Shown: piece by piece, positions 52,490 to 61,185 of the stretch
Layout: each line of letters starts with the position of its first letter
How positions within the stretch are numbered: the first letter of the stretch is position 1
From: Pseudomonadota bacterium
Lineage (GTDB): Bacteria > Pseudomonadota > Gammaproteobacteria > Pseudomonadales > Moraxellaceae
Length of the DNA: 64,000 bases
Reading direction: 5' to 3'
Assembly: GCA_021851865.1 (NCBI GenBank)
Contig: JAJZBU010000005.1
Location: 35,579-99,578 of the forward strand
Program-made: the position numbers and the translations under genes
The notes under the pieces: model-generated
Databases searched by the model: none
Told to the model about the DNA's origin: nothing
The model's input: only the letters and a program-made list of their open reading frames with translations

Positions 52490-53094
52490 GCCTGAGCTCC
52501 GGCGAGATATTTCAGGGCGCGACGCAGCAGGCTCGCCGTATCCTGGTCGGGGTCGTCGCTGACCGCCTGCAGGGCACGCTGCGCTTCAGCGGGCTTGTAG
52601 CCGAGCTGAATGAGCGCCGCCTCGGCGTCGCTATGCACCTGCAGTGAGGGATCGGATCGCGTTGACGGCGACGGCAAGAGCTCGCGCGCCAGTTTTTCAG
52701 CGCGATCACGCAACTCGAGAATCAATCGTTCGGCGGTCTTGCGGCCGACACCGGGGATGCGGATGAGGGTGTTGACGCGTTCTTGGATCAGGCAGTCGAG
52801 CAGCTCGTCGCCGTCGAGGCTGGAGAGCAAGGCCAGGGCGATCTTGGGGCCGATGCCATTGACCTTGATCAGTTCACGAAAGAGATCGCGTTCGGTGCTG
52901 GAAAGAAAGCCGTAAAGGTGATGGCCATCTTCGCGGATGAGCAGGTGTGTGTATAGACAGGCCTCTTCACCGCGCCCGGGCAGGCGGCTGAGGGTGCTGA
53001 GCGGTACGATCAGCTCATAGCCGACCCCGCGCACATCGAGGAGGATGGGGCCGGCGTTCTTCTCCAGCAGTGTCCCTTGTAGTCGAGCGATCAT
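52486..53094 (-). CDS. ruvA: Holliday junction branch-migration protein RuvA
   Basis: A 202-residue protein that binds four-way junctions. The N-terminal OB fold has [20 protein letters not shown]; two helix-hairpin-helix motifs include [18 protein letters not shown] and [19 protein letters not shown]; and a C-terminal domain III ([18 protein letters not shown] region) contacts RuvB. It lies between ruvC and ruvB with 4-bp overlaps. Confidence 0.98.
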   Translation of the reverse strand: MIARLQGTLLEKNAGPILLDVRGVGYELIVPLSTLSRLPGRGEEACLYTHLLIREDGHHLYGFLSSTERDLFRELIKVNGIGPKIALALLSSLDGDELLDCLIQERVNTLIRIPGVGRKTAERLILELRDRAEKLARELLPSPSTRSDPSLQVHSDAEAALIQLGYKPAEAQRALQAVSDDPDQDTASLLRRALKYLAGAQA

Positions 53095-53612
53095 CGCGGT
53101 GGGACCTCGTTCTCTGCGGCCTGCTGCCGGGTCTGGCGTGACAGGGTGGCGTCGTGGTGAATATGACAGATTGCCGCCGCCAAGGCATCGGCGGCGTCGG
53201 CCTGCGGCGCGCGTGGCAGTTGCAGCAGATGCATCACCATGGTCTGGACCTGTGATTTCGCGGCGGCGCCGCTGCCGACCACGGCCAGCTTGATCTGCCG
53301 CGCCGTGTATTCGGATACCTCCAGATCGTGATGCACCAGCGCCGCGATCGCCGCGCCACGCGCCTGACCGAGCTTGAGGGCGGAGTCGGGGTTGCGCGCC
53401 ATGAACACCTGCTCGACCGCCGCCCAGCGCGGGCCATGTTGGGCGATGATCGACTCGACCGCCGCAAAGATGATGCCCAGGCGCTGTGGCATGGCGGCGC
53501 CTTCGGTGCGGATGCAGCCGCTGTCGACGTAGACCAGACGCCGTCCCTCGGATGCGACCAGGCCGTAGCCGGTGGTGCGCGAGCCTGGGTCGATGCCGAG
53601 GATGATGCTCAT
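53091..53612 (-). CDS. ruvC: Crossover junction endodeoxyribonuclease RuvC
   Basis: A 173-residue nuclease that resolves Holliday junctions. The catalytic acidic residues are Asp7 in [14 protein letters not shown], Glu in [20 protein letters not shown], and Asp residues in [18 protein letters not shown]. It is first of ruvCAB, 5 bp after yebC. Confidence 0.98.
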   Translation of the reverse strand: MSIILGIDPGSRTTGYGLVASEGRRLVYVDSGCIRTEGAAMPQRLGIIFAAVESIIAQHGPRWAAVEQVFMARNPDSALKLGQARGAAIAALVHHDLEVSEYTARQIKLAVVGSGAAAKSQVQTMVMHLLQLPRAPQADAADALAAAICHIHHDATLSRQTRQQAAENEVPPR

Positions 53613-53617
53613 GGTCG

Positions 53618-54370
53618 TCAGCCGTTCAGTGCCTGCATGACCGCGGGTGAGAAATTGGCATTGGTATAGACGTTTTGCACATCATCGAGATCTTCTAGCA
53701 GATCGATCATTTTCAGGATTTTTTCGGCGCTCTCGAGGTCATCGATGTCGGCCACGGTGCTGGCGTGCATGGTCAGTTCGGCGCGGCTGTGGCGGATGCC
53801 TGCCTGGGCGAGGGCGTCCATGATCGGGCCAAAGGCCGACGGCGCAGCGATGATCGTGTAGACGTCATCTTCGTTCTGCACATCGTCGGCGCCGGCCTCG
53901 AGAGCGATTTCCATGAGTCGGTCCTCGTTCGTTGCCGCATGCTCGATGTCGATCTCGCAACGCTGCGCGAACAGGTAGGCGACCGAGCCGCTGGTGCCGA
54001 GATTGCCACCAGTCTTGGAAAAGGCGTGCCGCACTTCGGCGACGGTGCGATTGAGGTTGTCGGTCATGGTCTCGACCAGGACAGCGACGCCGTGGATGCC
54101 ATAACCCTCGTAGGTGATCTCGGCCAGATCCTTGCCATCGTCGCTCTGCGCGCCGCGCGCGACGGCGCGCTGGATGACGTCGCGGCTCATGTTGGCGGCG
54201 AGCGCCTTGGCGACGATGGCGCGCAGACGCGGATTGTCGGCTTCGATCGCTCCGCCGATGCGGGCGGCGACGGTGATTTCACGGATGAGCTTGGTGAAGA
54301 CCTTGCCCTTGACCGCATCCTGACGGGCCTTACGGTGTTTGATATTGGCCCATTTTGAGTGTCCTGCCAT
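53618..54370 (-). CDS. yebC: YebC/PmpR family DNA-binding or translation factor
   Basis: A 250-residue protein beginning [20 protein letters not shown], the invariant YebC signature, with [19 protein letters not shown] and [20 protein letters not shown]. Family members were described as transcriptional regulators; more recently a role in translation of difficult sequences has been proposed. It sits 3 bp after aspS and before ruvC, as in Pseudomonas. Confidence 0.97.
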   Translation of the reverse strand: MAGHSKWANIKHRKARQDAVKGKVFTKLIREITVAARIGGAIEADNPRLRAIVAKALAANMSRDVIQRAVARGAQSDDGKDLAEITYEGYGIHGVAVLVETMTDNLNRTVAEVRHAFSKTGGNLGTSGSVAYLFAQRCEIDIEHAATNEDRLMEIALEAGADDVQNEDDVYTIIAAPSAFGPIMDALAQAGIRHSRAELTMHASTVADIDDLESAEKILKMIDLLEDLDDVQNVYTNANFSPAVMQALNG

Positions 54371-54373
54371 GGC

Positions 54374-56143
54374 CTACTCCATTTTTTCGCGCAGGCGGAT
54401 GCCGAGCTCGCGCAGCTGCTTGTTGTCGACGGGGGCGGGGGCCTGGGTCATCAGGCACTCTGCCGTTTTGGTCTTGGGGAAGGCGATGACGTCGCGAATC
54501 GAGCTGGCGCCGGTCATCAGCATGATCAGACGGTCGAGGCCGAAGGCGAGACCACCATGCGGCGGCGCGCCGAAGCTGAGTGCGTCGAGAAGAAAGCCGA
54601 ACTTTTCCCGAGCTTCCTCATCGCCGATACCGAGCGCTTTGAAGACCGCTTTTTGCATTTCCATCTCGTAGATACGCAGTGAACCGCCGCCGACTTCGGT
54701 GCCGTTGAGCACCATGTCATAGGCGACCGATTTGGCGGCGCCGGGGTTGGCCATCATCGCTTCGACGTCGCCGCGAGGCAGGGTGAAAGGGTGATGGCAG
54801 GAAGTCCACTGTCCGTCCGCGCTCTCCTCGAACATCGGAAAGTCGACGACCCACAGCGGCGCCCAGGTCGCGGTCAGCAGGGCCAGATCATGACCCAGAC
54901 GAATGCGTAGAGCACCGATGGCGTCATTGACCACCTTGGCCTTGTCGGCGCCGAAAAAGACGAGATCGCCGCTCTGTGCGCCGACGCGCTCGAGCACCTG
55001 CATCACCACGCCTTCCATATGCTTGACGATGGGCGACTGCAGGCCGGCGACGCCGGCGGCGAGATCATTGACCTTGATATAGGCTAGGCCCTTAGCGCCG
55101 AAGATGCCGACGTACTGCGTGTATTCATCGATCTGACTGCGCGTCAGTCGCTCGGCGCCGCCGGGCACCCTGAGGGCGACGACACGACCACGCGCATCGC
55201 GCGCCGGTCCGGAGAAGACCTTGAACTCGACGTTCTGGACGAGATCGGCGATATCCACCAGTTCGAGCGGAATACGCAGATCCGGCTTGTCCGAAGCGAA
55301 GCGGCGCATGGCCTCGTCGTAGCTCATGCGCGGAAAGGCGGGGAAGTCGATCTGCATCAGCTCGCTGAACAGCTCGCGCACCATGCCTTCGGCGAGGTCC
55401 ATGATCTGCTCGTCACTGAGAAAAGAGGTCTCGATATCGATCTGCGTGAACTCGGGCTGGCGATCGGCGCGCAGATCCTCGTCGCGGAAGCATTTGGCGA
55501 TCTGGTAGTAGCGGTCGAAGCCGGCGACCATGAGCAATTGCTTGAACAGCTGTGGCGACTGCGGCAGGGCAAAGAAAGAGCCCTGCTGCGTACGCGAGGG
55601 CACCAGATAGTCGCGCGCGCCTTCCGGCGTGGCGCGCGTCAGCACCGGCGTCTCGACGTCCATAAAGCCGTGCCGATCGAGGTAGCTGCGAATGCGGCTG
55701 GTCACCTGCGAGCGGAAGCGGAAGCGTTGCAGCATGTCGGGGCGACGCAGATCGAGATAGCGATAGTGCAGGCGCACTTCCTCACCGACGGCGGCGAATT
55801 CATCATTGAGCGGGAAGGGCGGAGTTTCGGCGCGGGCGATCACCTGCAGGACTTTGCCGAGGATCTCGATGCGGCCGGTGGCCATGGCCGGGTTCTCGGT
55901 GCCGGCATAGCGCTCGCGCACGCGACCTTGTACGCGCACGACGAATTCGCTGCGGCAGCGGTCGGCTTCGGCGAAAGCCTCCGGTGTATCAGGGTCGATG
56001 ACGATTTGGACCAAGCCGGAACGATCGCGCAGATCTAGAAAGATGACGCCACCATGGTCACGGCGGCGGTGGACCCAGCCGCAAAGTTCGACGCTGTCGC
56101 CGACATGCTCGACAGAGAGCTCTCCACAGTAGTGACTACGCAT
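54374..56143 (-). CDS. aspS: Aspartyl-tRNA synthetase, bacterial type, probably non-discriminating
   Basis: A 589-residue class II synthetase with the anticodon-binding OB domain (1-105), catalytic core (motif 2 [18 protein letters not shown]; motif 3 [15 protein letters not shown]) and the bacterial GAD insertion (about 290-415). In the OB domain RRRDHGG has His30 where discriminating enzymes such as E. coli have Leu; His at this site, as I recall, marks AspRS that also charges tRNA-Asn. This would require GatCAB amidotransferase. It heads the aspS-yebC-ruvCAB-tol operon. Confidence 0.97.
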   Translation of the reverse strand: MRSHYCGELSVEHVGDSVELCGWVHRRRDHGGVIFLDLRDRSGLVQIVIDPDTPEAFAEADRCRSEFVVRVQGRVRERYAGTENPAMATGRIEILGKVLQVIARAETPPFPLNDEFAAVGEEVRLHYRYLDLRRPDMLQRFRFRSQVTSRIRSYLDRHGFMDVETPVLTRATPEGARDYLVPSRTQQGSFFALPQSPQLFKQLLMVAGFDRYYQIAKCFRDEDLRADRQPEFTQIDIETSFLSDEQIMDLAEGMVRELFSELMQIDFPAFPRMSYDEAMRRFASDKPDLRIPLELVDIADLVQNVEFKVFSGPARDARGRVVALRVPGGAERLTRSQIDEYTQYVGIFGAKGLAYIKVNDLAAGVAGLQSPIVKHMEGVVMQVLERVGAQSGDLVFFGADKAKVVNDAIGALRIRLGHDLALLTATWAPLWVVDFPMFEESADGQWTSCHHPFTLPRGDVEAMMANPGAAKSVAYDMVLNGTEVGGGSLRIYEMEMQKAVFKALGIGDEEAREKFGFLLDALSFGAPPHGGLAFGLDRLIMLMTGASSIRDVIAFPKTKTAECLMTQAPAPVDNKQLRELGIRLREKME

Positions 56144-56251
56144 AGATCTTCCAGATTCGATGATGACAAGGGCGGAATTATAGCCTCTTGCCGGTCATGG
56201 CGAGAATAGGCGCGACAGCCTGCATTTCAGGGGAGGGTTGGAAAATTTTTA

Positions 56252-56280
56252 TTGACAAGCTTGGTGTCTGGATGTATATA
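56252..56280 (+). promoter_or_regulatory. Near-consensus sigma-70 promoter upstream of the PA3496-type gene
   Basis: TTGACA (56252-56257), 17-base spacer, TATATA (56275-56280). Predicted start about 56287, giving a leader of about 35 bases to the ATG at 56322. This is one of the strongest promoter matches in the window and may also serve sodB. Confidence 0.85.
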
Positions 56281-56321
56281 GGCGGGCTTGTCTCGTGCGC
56301 CTATACTCTTGGGGAAGCGTC

Positions 56322-56528
56322 ATGTCAAATGGTAAGTCGGATGATTTTGAATTGGAAGACGGCTTCGTCGACGACGACAGTGGTAACCATGACTTTGATG
56401 CCGAAGACGTTGCCAAGACCAATCATGTCAAGAACAGCCTGGCCAAGCGCCGTGTCATCGACGAGCGGCTCGAAGAGCGGCGCTTGCAAAGAGATCTGCG
56501 CGATTATGACTACGACATCGATGATTGA
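56322..56528 (+). CDS. PA3496-family small protein
   Basis: A 68-residue, highly charged, soluble protein. The acidic N-terminal half (DDFELEDGFVDDDSGNHDFD) and basic/acidic C-terminal half (RRVIDERLEERRLQRDLRDY) match the PA3496 family, annotated as putative envelope integrity protein. I use ATG 56322, in front of which lies a near-consensus promoter. The longer frame starting at 56295 overlaps the promoter. Function unproven. sodB follows 109 bp downstream. Confidence 0.8.
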   Translation: MSNGKSDDFELEDGFVDDDSGNHDFDAEDVAKTNHVKNSLAKRRVIDERLEERRLQRDLRDYDYDIDD

Positions 56529-56537
56529 GCGACGTGC

Positions 56538-56554
56538 ATGAGAAGGCTTCTCAT
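56538..56554. promoter_or_regulatory. Perfect 17-bp palindrome upstream of sodB
   Basis: ATGAGAAG-G-CTTCTCAT is a perfect palindrome, flanked further out by GCGAC/GTCGC. It lies 10 bp after the PA3496-type stop and 83 bp before sodB. Without a T-tract it may be an operator for sodB or an mRNA hairpin. It does not match the Fur consensus. Confidence 0.45.
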
Positions 56555-56636
56555 TGTCGCATGGATCAGGGCATAATCGGGAGTGTGCAGGGCAGGTTGG
56601 CTGACCCTGCCATAAGCCCAGAGGACGAGGATCATC

Positions 56637-57233
56637 ATGGCTATCGAGTTGCCCGCTCTTCCGTATGACAAGAACGCCCTGGAGCCCCACATCTCGGCTG
56701 AGACGTTGGACTTCCATCACGGCAAGCATCACAACGCCTACGTCGTCAACCTGAACAATCTGATCAAGGGGACGGATCTCGAGGGTAAGACGCTCGAAGA
56801 GATCATCCGCGCCGTTGCCGGCGACGCTTCGCGGATCGGCATCTTCAACAATGCCGCGCAGGTCTGGAACCACACCTTTTACTGGCACTGCATGAAGGCA
56901 CAAGGCGGCGGAGCTGCGACCGGCGCCATCGCCGCGCGTATCGACGCTGATTTCGGCGGATATGACAAATTCGTCGAGGCCTTCAAGCTGGCGGCGACCA
57001 CCCAGTTCGGCTCGGGTTGGGCTTGGTTGGTGCAGGACGCGCAAGGCAAACTGCAGGTCGTCAAGACGGGCAATGCCGATCTGCCCATGGCGCACGGGCA
57101 GAAGGCACTGCTCACCATCGATGTCTGGGAGCACGCTTACTACATCGATTTCCGCAATCGCCGTCCCGATTATATCGCGACCTTCCTCGATAAGTTGGTG
57201 AATTGGGATTACGTCAACCAGCAACTGGCCTAA
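56637..57233 (+). CDS. sodB: Superoxide dismutase (Fe)
   Basis: A 198-residue enzyme. Metal ligands are His27 in LDFHHGKHHNAYVVNLNNL, His in WNHTFYWHCMKAQGG, and Asp/His in DVWEHAYYIDFRNRR. AAQVWNHTFYWHC with Gln in the second shell, and a short length, indicate the iron form. Start MAIELPALPYDKNALEPHIS is typical. It is followed 46 bp later by greB, with a strong hairpin in between. Confidence 0.98.
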   Translation: MAIELPALPYDKNALEPHISAETLDFHHGKHHNAYVVNLNNLIKGTDLEGKTLEEIIRAVAGDASRIGIFNNAAQVWNHTFYWHCMKAQGGGAATGAIAARIDADFGGYDKFVEAFKLAATTQFGSGWAWLVQDAQGKLQVVKTGNADLPMAHGQKALLTIDVWEHAYYIDFRNRRPDYIATFLDKLVNWDYVNQQLA

Positions 57234-57237
57234 GCAT

Positions 57238-57272
57238 CTGGCGGCGCCGGCCGGTGACGGTCGCGCCGCCAG
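57238..57272 (+). terminator. Strong GC-rich hairpin between sodB and greB
   Basis: CTGGCGGCGC (57238-57247) and GCGCCGCCAG (57263-57272) form a 10-bp perfect stem with a 15-base loop just after the sodB stop. No T-tract follows, so it may stabilise the sodB message or attenuate greB, whose ATG is 7 bp beyond it. Confidence 0.55.
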
Positions 57273-57279
57273 CCCGGTC

Positions 57280-57783
57280 ATGAAACAGCCGACGACTTCC
57301 CCGCCAAGGCGTATCCTGATCACGCCGGCCGGCCAACGCCGCCTCGAGGAAGAACTCGATCATCTTTGGCGGGTGCGCCGCCCGGAGCTGACGCGAGCGG
57401 TCAGTGAAGCGGCTGCCCTCGGTGATCGCTCAGAAAATGCCGAATACATCTATGGTAAGAAAGCGTTGCGTGAAGTCGATCGTCGCCTGCGCTTTCTGCG
57501 TCGCCGCCTGGAGAACGTCGAGGTCGTGCGTGAATTGCCCGCCGATCGTAGCCGGGTCTATTTCGGCGCGCACATCGAAGTGGAAGATGAGGCGGGTGAA
57601 GAGGTTCTGCATCTGCGCATCGTCGGTCCCGACGAAATCGACACCGATCAGCACTGGATCAGTGTCGACTCGCCGATGGCGCGTGCCCTGCTCGGTAAGC
57701 GCGTCGGCGATGAGGTCTGGGTGCAGCGTCCGCGCGGCCGCACCTTATTCAATGTTATCGCGGTGAATTACGTCCAGCCTTGA
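57280..57783 (+). CDS. greB: Transcription elongation factor GreB
   Basis: A 167-residue factor that stimulates RNA polymerase transcript cleavage. ITPAGQRRLEEELDHLWR, and the acidic coiled-coil tip ALGDRSENAEYIYGKKALRE (two catalytic acidic residues) are typical. The basic patch and YIYGKKALREVDRRLRFLRR favour GreB over GreA. The C-terminal domain contains SPMARALLGKRVGDEV. The last 29 bases overlap the convergent dedA-like gene. Confidence 0.95.
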   Translation: MKQPTTSPPRRILITPAGQRRLEEELDHLWRVRRPELTRAVSEAAALGDRSENAEYIYGKKALREVDRRLRFLRRRLENVEVVRELPADRSRVYFGAHIEVEDEAGEEVLHLRIVGPDEIDTDQHWISVDSPMARALLGKRVGDEVWVQRPRGRTLFNVIAVNYVQP

Positions 57784-58393
57784 ATTCGCGCCAGGCGTGC
57801 CACAGCGCCGGCAGCATGCTGATGGCGATGATCAGCAGGATGCTCAAGGTGAACTCATGACGCACGGCGGGGATGTTGCCGAAAGCGTAGCCGACGCCGA
57901 CGAACCCCGCCGTCCAGGCGAGCCCACCGAGACTGTCATAGAGAAAGAAGCGAGGGTAGGACATGCGGCCGGCGCCAGCGACGAAAGGCGTGAAGGTGCG
58001 GATGATCGGTGCAAATCGCGCCAAGAGCACGGTCTTGCCGCCGTGACGGATAAAGTAGCGTTCGGTGCTGTGCAGATAGTCGAGGCGGAAAAACCGCGGC
58101 GGCTGGCGTGACCAGCGCGCGCCGAGGCTGCGACCGACGGCGTAATTGACGTTGTCGCCGAGGATGGCGAAGAAGAGAAAGCCCGGCAGCAGGATGTGCA
58201 GGTCAACGGCGCCAGTGGCGGCCATGGCGCCGCAGGCGAAAAGCAGGCTGTCGCCCGGCAGGAAGGGCATGAAGACGAGGCCCGTCTCAATAAAGACGAT
58301 GGTGAAGACGATGGCATAGAAGCCATGTCCGTAGGTCTGCAGGAAGAGCTGCAGGTGTTGGTCGATGTGCAGGATAAAATCGATCAGAGGCAT
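57755..58393 (-). CDS. DedA family inner-membrane protein
   Basis: A 212-residue membrane protein of the DedA/Tvp38 (flippase-like) family. Motifs FIETGLVFMPFLPGDSLLFA and GDNVNYAVGRSLGARW, the reentrant Arg segment ARFAPIIRTFTPFVAGAGRM, and four to five hydrophobic segments. I prefer ATG 58393 (MPLIDFILHIDQHL); a start at 58420 is possible. C-terminal residues (WREFKAGRNSPR) lie in DNA that overlaps greB. Likely role: undecaprenyl-phosphate or phospholipid translocation. Confidence 0.93.
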   Translation of the reverse strand: MPLIDFILHIDQHLQLFLQTYGHGFYAIVFTIVFIETGLVFMPFLPGDSLLFACGAMAATGAVDLHILLPGFLFFAILGDNVNYAVGRSLGARWSRQPPRFFRLDYLHSTERYFIRHGGKTVLLARFAPIIRTFTPFVAGAGRMSYPRFFLYDSLGGLAWTAGFVGVGYAFGNIPAVRHEFTLSILLIIAISMLPALWHAWREFKAGRNSPR

Positions 58394-58503
58394 GATGGCC
58401 ACCACATTCAGGGGGGCCATAGTCTAGTCATCATGGTCGCTAACAGGCAAGGGCGGAGAGGCATCCCCCCCCTGCCTGATTCGTCAGTGACGCGTGATCG
58501 CCC

Positions 58504-60654
58504 TCAACCGTGTCCCGTAGAACCGGTCGAACTGCCCGAGCCGCTCGAACTGCTGCCGCTTTGCGTATTGAAGAACTGGGTCAGATAAGAAGACGTCGAG
58601 TTCATCTGCGCGATCATGCTGTCGTAGGCCTGAAACTCGGCGGTGATGGTGGCGCGCAGGGTCGTCATGCGCGTGTTGAGATCGGTGTTTTCCTGATTGA
58701 TCTGGGTGACCTGGCCGTTATAGGCGTTCACCTGGCTGGTGAAGGCACCATTGCTGCCGAGCATATTGGTCAGCGCCGTCGAGAGCTGCTGTGCAACCCC
58801 GACGACGTAGGTCACCGAGCCGCGCGCACCGGTACTGCCGCCGAGCACCTCGACGGAGAGCCCCGCGCTCGGATCTCCTTTAGCGCCGGTCAGGGTCTGG
58901 CCGACGCCAGTGGCGGCGACGCCGTTGATGGTGCCGGCGACGTCGACCCCCGCCGTCCCCGTGGCGACGCTCAGGCCACTGCCGGTGATGCCGCTGCCGA
59001 GGCTGTTGATGGCAACCTGAGACAAAGAGCCGTAGCTGTTCGAGGTCAGTTGCAGATCGCTGTTGGTGCTGTTGTAGCTGACGCTCAAGGCCGCGCCGGC
59101 AGCTTGCAACTGGCTGTCAGCATTGATCTGTGACTGCAGGGTCTGAGCGAACTGGGTCGGGGTATAGGTGCCGGCCGGGATGGTGATGGTGCTGCTGCTG
59201 TTGCCATCGACACTGACGGTCAGGGTGTTGCCGGTGCTGCCGACGGTGACACTGCCGGTCGAAGCGAGCGATCCGCTGGCCGTGCTCAGACTGCCCTGAG
59301 TCGCCAGCTGGCTGACGTTGACGGCATAAGTGCCGGCTTGTGTCGACGAGGTTCCGGAGACGTAGCTCACCAGACTGTCGGTGCTGCTGCCGCTGTTGGA
59401 GAAGAGCGAGACGACGTCTTGCGGGTTGGACTGCAGGACATTCTGCAAAGTCGTGCTGTTGAAGGTCAGCTGTCCGGTCTGGGAGTCGGTGCTGATGCCG
59501 ATATCAGCCAGGCTGTGGATCGACGCTCCCGACATGCCGGTGACGACGCTGCCTAGGATGTTGGTGATCTGCGACATGGCGGATTGCAGATTGGCGTTGC
59601 CCATCAGCGGGCCACCGGTCTGGGTGCTGCTGTTGTAGGCGGTATAGGTGCTGTATTGACTCTGATAGGCGTTGTAGGCGCTGACGATGGCCTGAACATT
59701 GGTGGTGATGCCGGAGATGTCGGGGGCGACCGTCAGATTGAATGGGTTGCCCACCGAGGCTTGCATCAGGTTGATAGCGACGCCATTGATGGCGCTCGTT
59801 ATCGTATTCTGCGAGCTGGTGATGGGAATGCTATTGACCTTGAGCGAAGCATCGCCGGCGGCTGTGGCCTGTGTCATGTTGACGGCGTTGCTGTTGAAGG
59901 CGAGTGCGCCGAGGTCGGTGCTCGAGGTGTCGGTGGCGCCGCTGCTGTTGGTGACGCCGATCTGCACGCTGTTGCTGGCACCGGTGCTGTTGGTGGCGAC
60001 CGACAGCTGGTAGCCGCTACCGTTGTAGATGATGGAAGCGGTCAGGCCGATATTGGCGTTGTTGATGGCGTCGCGAATGCCGGAGAGTGTGTCGTTGGAA
60101 CTGGTGATGCTGATCGAATGCGTCGCGCCGCTCGTGCTTGGCGTGAAACTATAACCGCTGGTGCCGCCGCCGGTGTAAGTGGTCGTGCCCGTGGTGAAGG
60201 TGAGCGTGCCGGTGCCGACGACAGAGGTGGCGCTGCTGTAAGCGCTGGCAGCGCTGGTGACCAGTTGCTGCGAGCTGGCGAGCTTGTCGACCTCAATGGA
60301 ATAGCTGCCATTTTGGGCGAAGGACGACGCCGTCGCCGTCGCCAGGCTCGGACTGGCCGAGGTGACGACCTTGGCGCCAGCATTGGCGGAGTTGGCGAGG
60401 GTGCCAACGGCCGACTGAAAAGTCGACAGCAGCCCTTGCAGGGTGCCAAAGTCGGAGATCTTCGAGTTCAGCAGGGCCATCTGGCTTTGGTAAACCGACT
60501 GCAGGGGCAACTGCTCCGACTGAATCAGCTGGTCGACCACGGAACTGGTCAAGATGCCGGAGCCTATGCCGAGTGAGCTGACCGTGCCGCTCAAGCTCGG
60601 ATTGGCCGTCGAAGGCAGGCTGGTGGCGGCTGCCGTACTGGAACTGATGGTCAT
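58504..60654 (-). CDS. fliD: Flagellar hook-associated protein 2 (filament cap), large form
   Basis: A 716-residue secreted protein, longer than the usual 450-500. The N-terminal FliD_N domain (about 22-120) has GIGSGILTSSVVDQLIQSEQ and SKISDFGTLQGLLSTF; the C-terminal FliD_C region includes NVQAIVSAYNAYQSQYSTYT and LADIGISTDSQTGQLTFNST; the last helix is QMNSTSSYLTQFFNTQSG with a Ser/Gly tail. A flagellin-like insertion (about 435-620) adds extra beta domains. GGAGGAGAG precedes the ATG. It caps the growing filament. flaG lies 20 bp upstream, same strand. Confidence 0.95.
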   Translation of the reverse strand: MTISSSTAAATSLPSTANPSLSGTVSSLGIGSGILTSSVVDQLIQSEQLPLQSVYQSQMALLNSKISDFGTLQGLLSTFQSAVGTLANSANAGAKVVTSASPSLATATASSFAQNGSYSIEVDKLASSQQLVTSAASAYSSATSVVGTGTLTFTTGTTTYTGGGTSGYSFTPSTSGATHSISITSSNDTLSGIRDAINNANIGLTASIIYNGSGYQLSVATNSTGASNSVQIGVTNSSGATDTSSTDLGALAFNSNAVNMTQATAAGDASLKVNSIPITSSQNTITSAINGVAINLMQASVGNPFNLTVAPDISGITTNVQAIVSAYNAYQSQYSTYTAYNSSTQTGGPLMGNANLQSAMSQITNILGSVVTGMSGASIHSLADIGISTDSQTGQLTFNSTTLQNVLQSNPQDVVSLFSNSGSSTDSLVSYVSGTSSTQAGTYAVNVSQLATQGSLSTASGSLASTGSVTVGSTGNTLTVSVDGNSSSTITIPAGTYTPTQFAQTLQSQINADSQLQAAGAALSVSYNSTNSDLQLTSNSYGSLSQVAINSLGSGITGSGLSVATGTAGVDVAGTINGVAATGVGQTLTGAKGDPSAGLSVEVLGGSTGARGSVTYVVGVAQQLSTALTNMLGSNGAFTSQVNAYNGQVTQINQENTDLNTRMTTLRATITAEFQAYDSMIAQMNSTSSYLTQFFNTQSGSSSSGSGSSTGSTGHG

Positions 60655-60674
60655 GATCTCTCCTCCCCTTAGCC

Positions 60675-61070
60675 TTAGGCTTTTTTGCTCGCCAGATGTG
60701 CCATCAGTTCGGCATCGATGGCTTCCGCCATGGCGACAGCGGCCTTGTCGGGGATCTGTCGCAAAACCTGGTGCGTGCGCGGGTCGATCACCTGGATGAT
60801 GTGGGTACCGGAGTGATCCTGGGTGAAGTTGAGCTCGCGGTTGACCACTTGCATATACTGATTGAGTTGCTGCACGGCGCGTTGCAATTGCGCTGCCGGC
60901 ACGCCGGAGGAATTGTTGCTCGTGCCCACGGCCACCGAGGTCAGATCGACCCTGGTCGCCGGCGCAGCAGGTGCCGATGTCGGCGCCCCGGCACTGCCCG
61001 GTGCCGGGGCACTGCCGGTCGCGGCGACCGGGGGCGGCAAGCTGCCGCCGATGTTTTCTACGCTGGCCAT
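60675..61070 (-). CDS. flaG: FlaG family protein
   Basis: A 131-residue protein: a Pro/Ala/Gly-rich N-terminal third, then the FlaG domain with AVQQLNQYMQVVNRELNFTQ, HSGTHIIQVIDPRTHQVLRQ and IPDKAAVAMAEAIDAEL. FlaG influences filament length. It is placed between flagellin and fliD as in Pseudomonas and Vibrio. A sigma-28-type promoter lies at 61141-61167, about 62 bp upstream of the start, so flaG-fliD may be transcribed apart from fliC. Confidence 0.93.
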   Translation of the reverse strand: MASVENIGGSLPPPVAATGSAPAPGSAGAPTSAPAAPATRVDLTSVAVGTSNNSSGVPAAQLQRAVQQLNQYMQVVNRELNFTQDHSGTHIIQVIDPRTHQVLRQIPDKAAVAMAEAIDAELMAHLASKKA

Positions 61071-61140
61071 GGCCGTTCTCCCGTTCCCATGGGCGGGAAT
61101 CTCAGGAAAGATCAGGAGGCTTTCGACGGCCTCCCTATCC

Positions 61141-61167
61141 TTAGCGACCCCGTTGAGCGAAACTTTA
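61141..61167 (-). promoter_or_regulatory. Sigma-28 (FliA) promoter of flaG-fliD
   Basis: On the minus strand TAAAGTTT (61167-61160), an 11-base spacer and GTCGCTAA (61148-61141) match the FliA consensus TAAAGTTT-N11-GCCGATAA in all eight -35 bases and six of eight -10 bases. It lies between the fliC stop (61186) and the flaG start. Confidence 0.8.
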
Positions 61168-61185
61168 GGGGGGATGAGAGAAATT

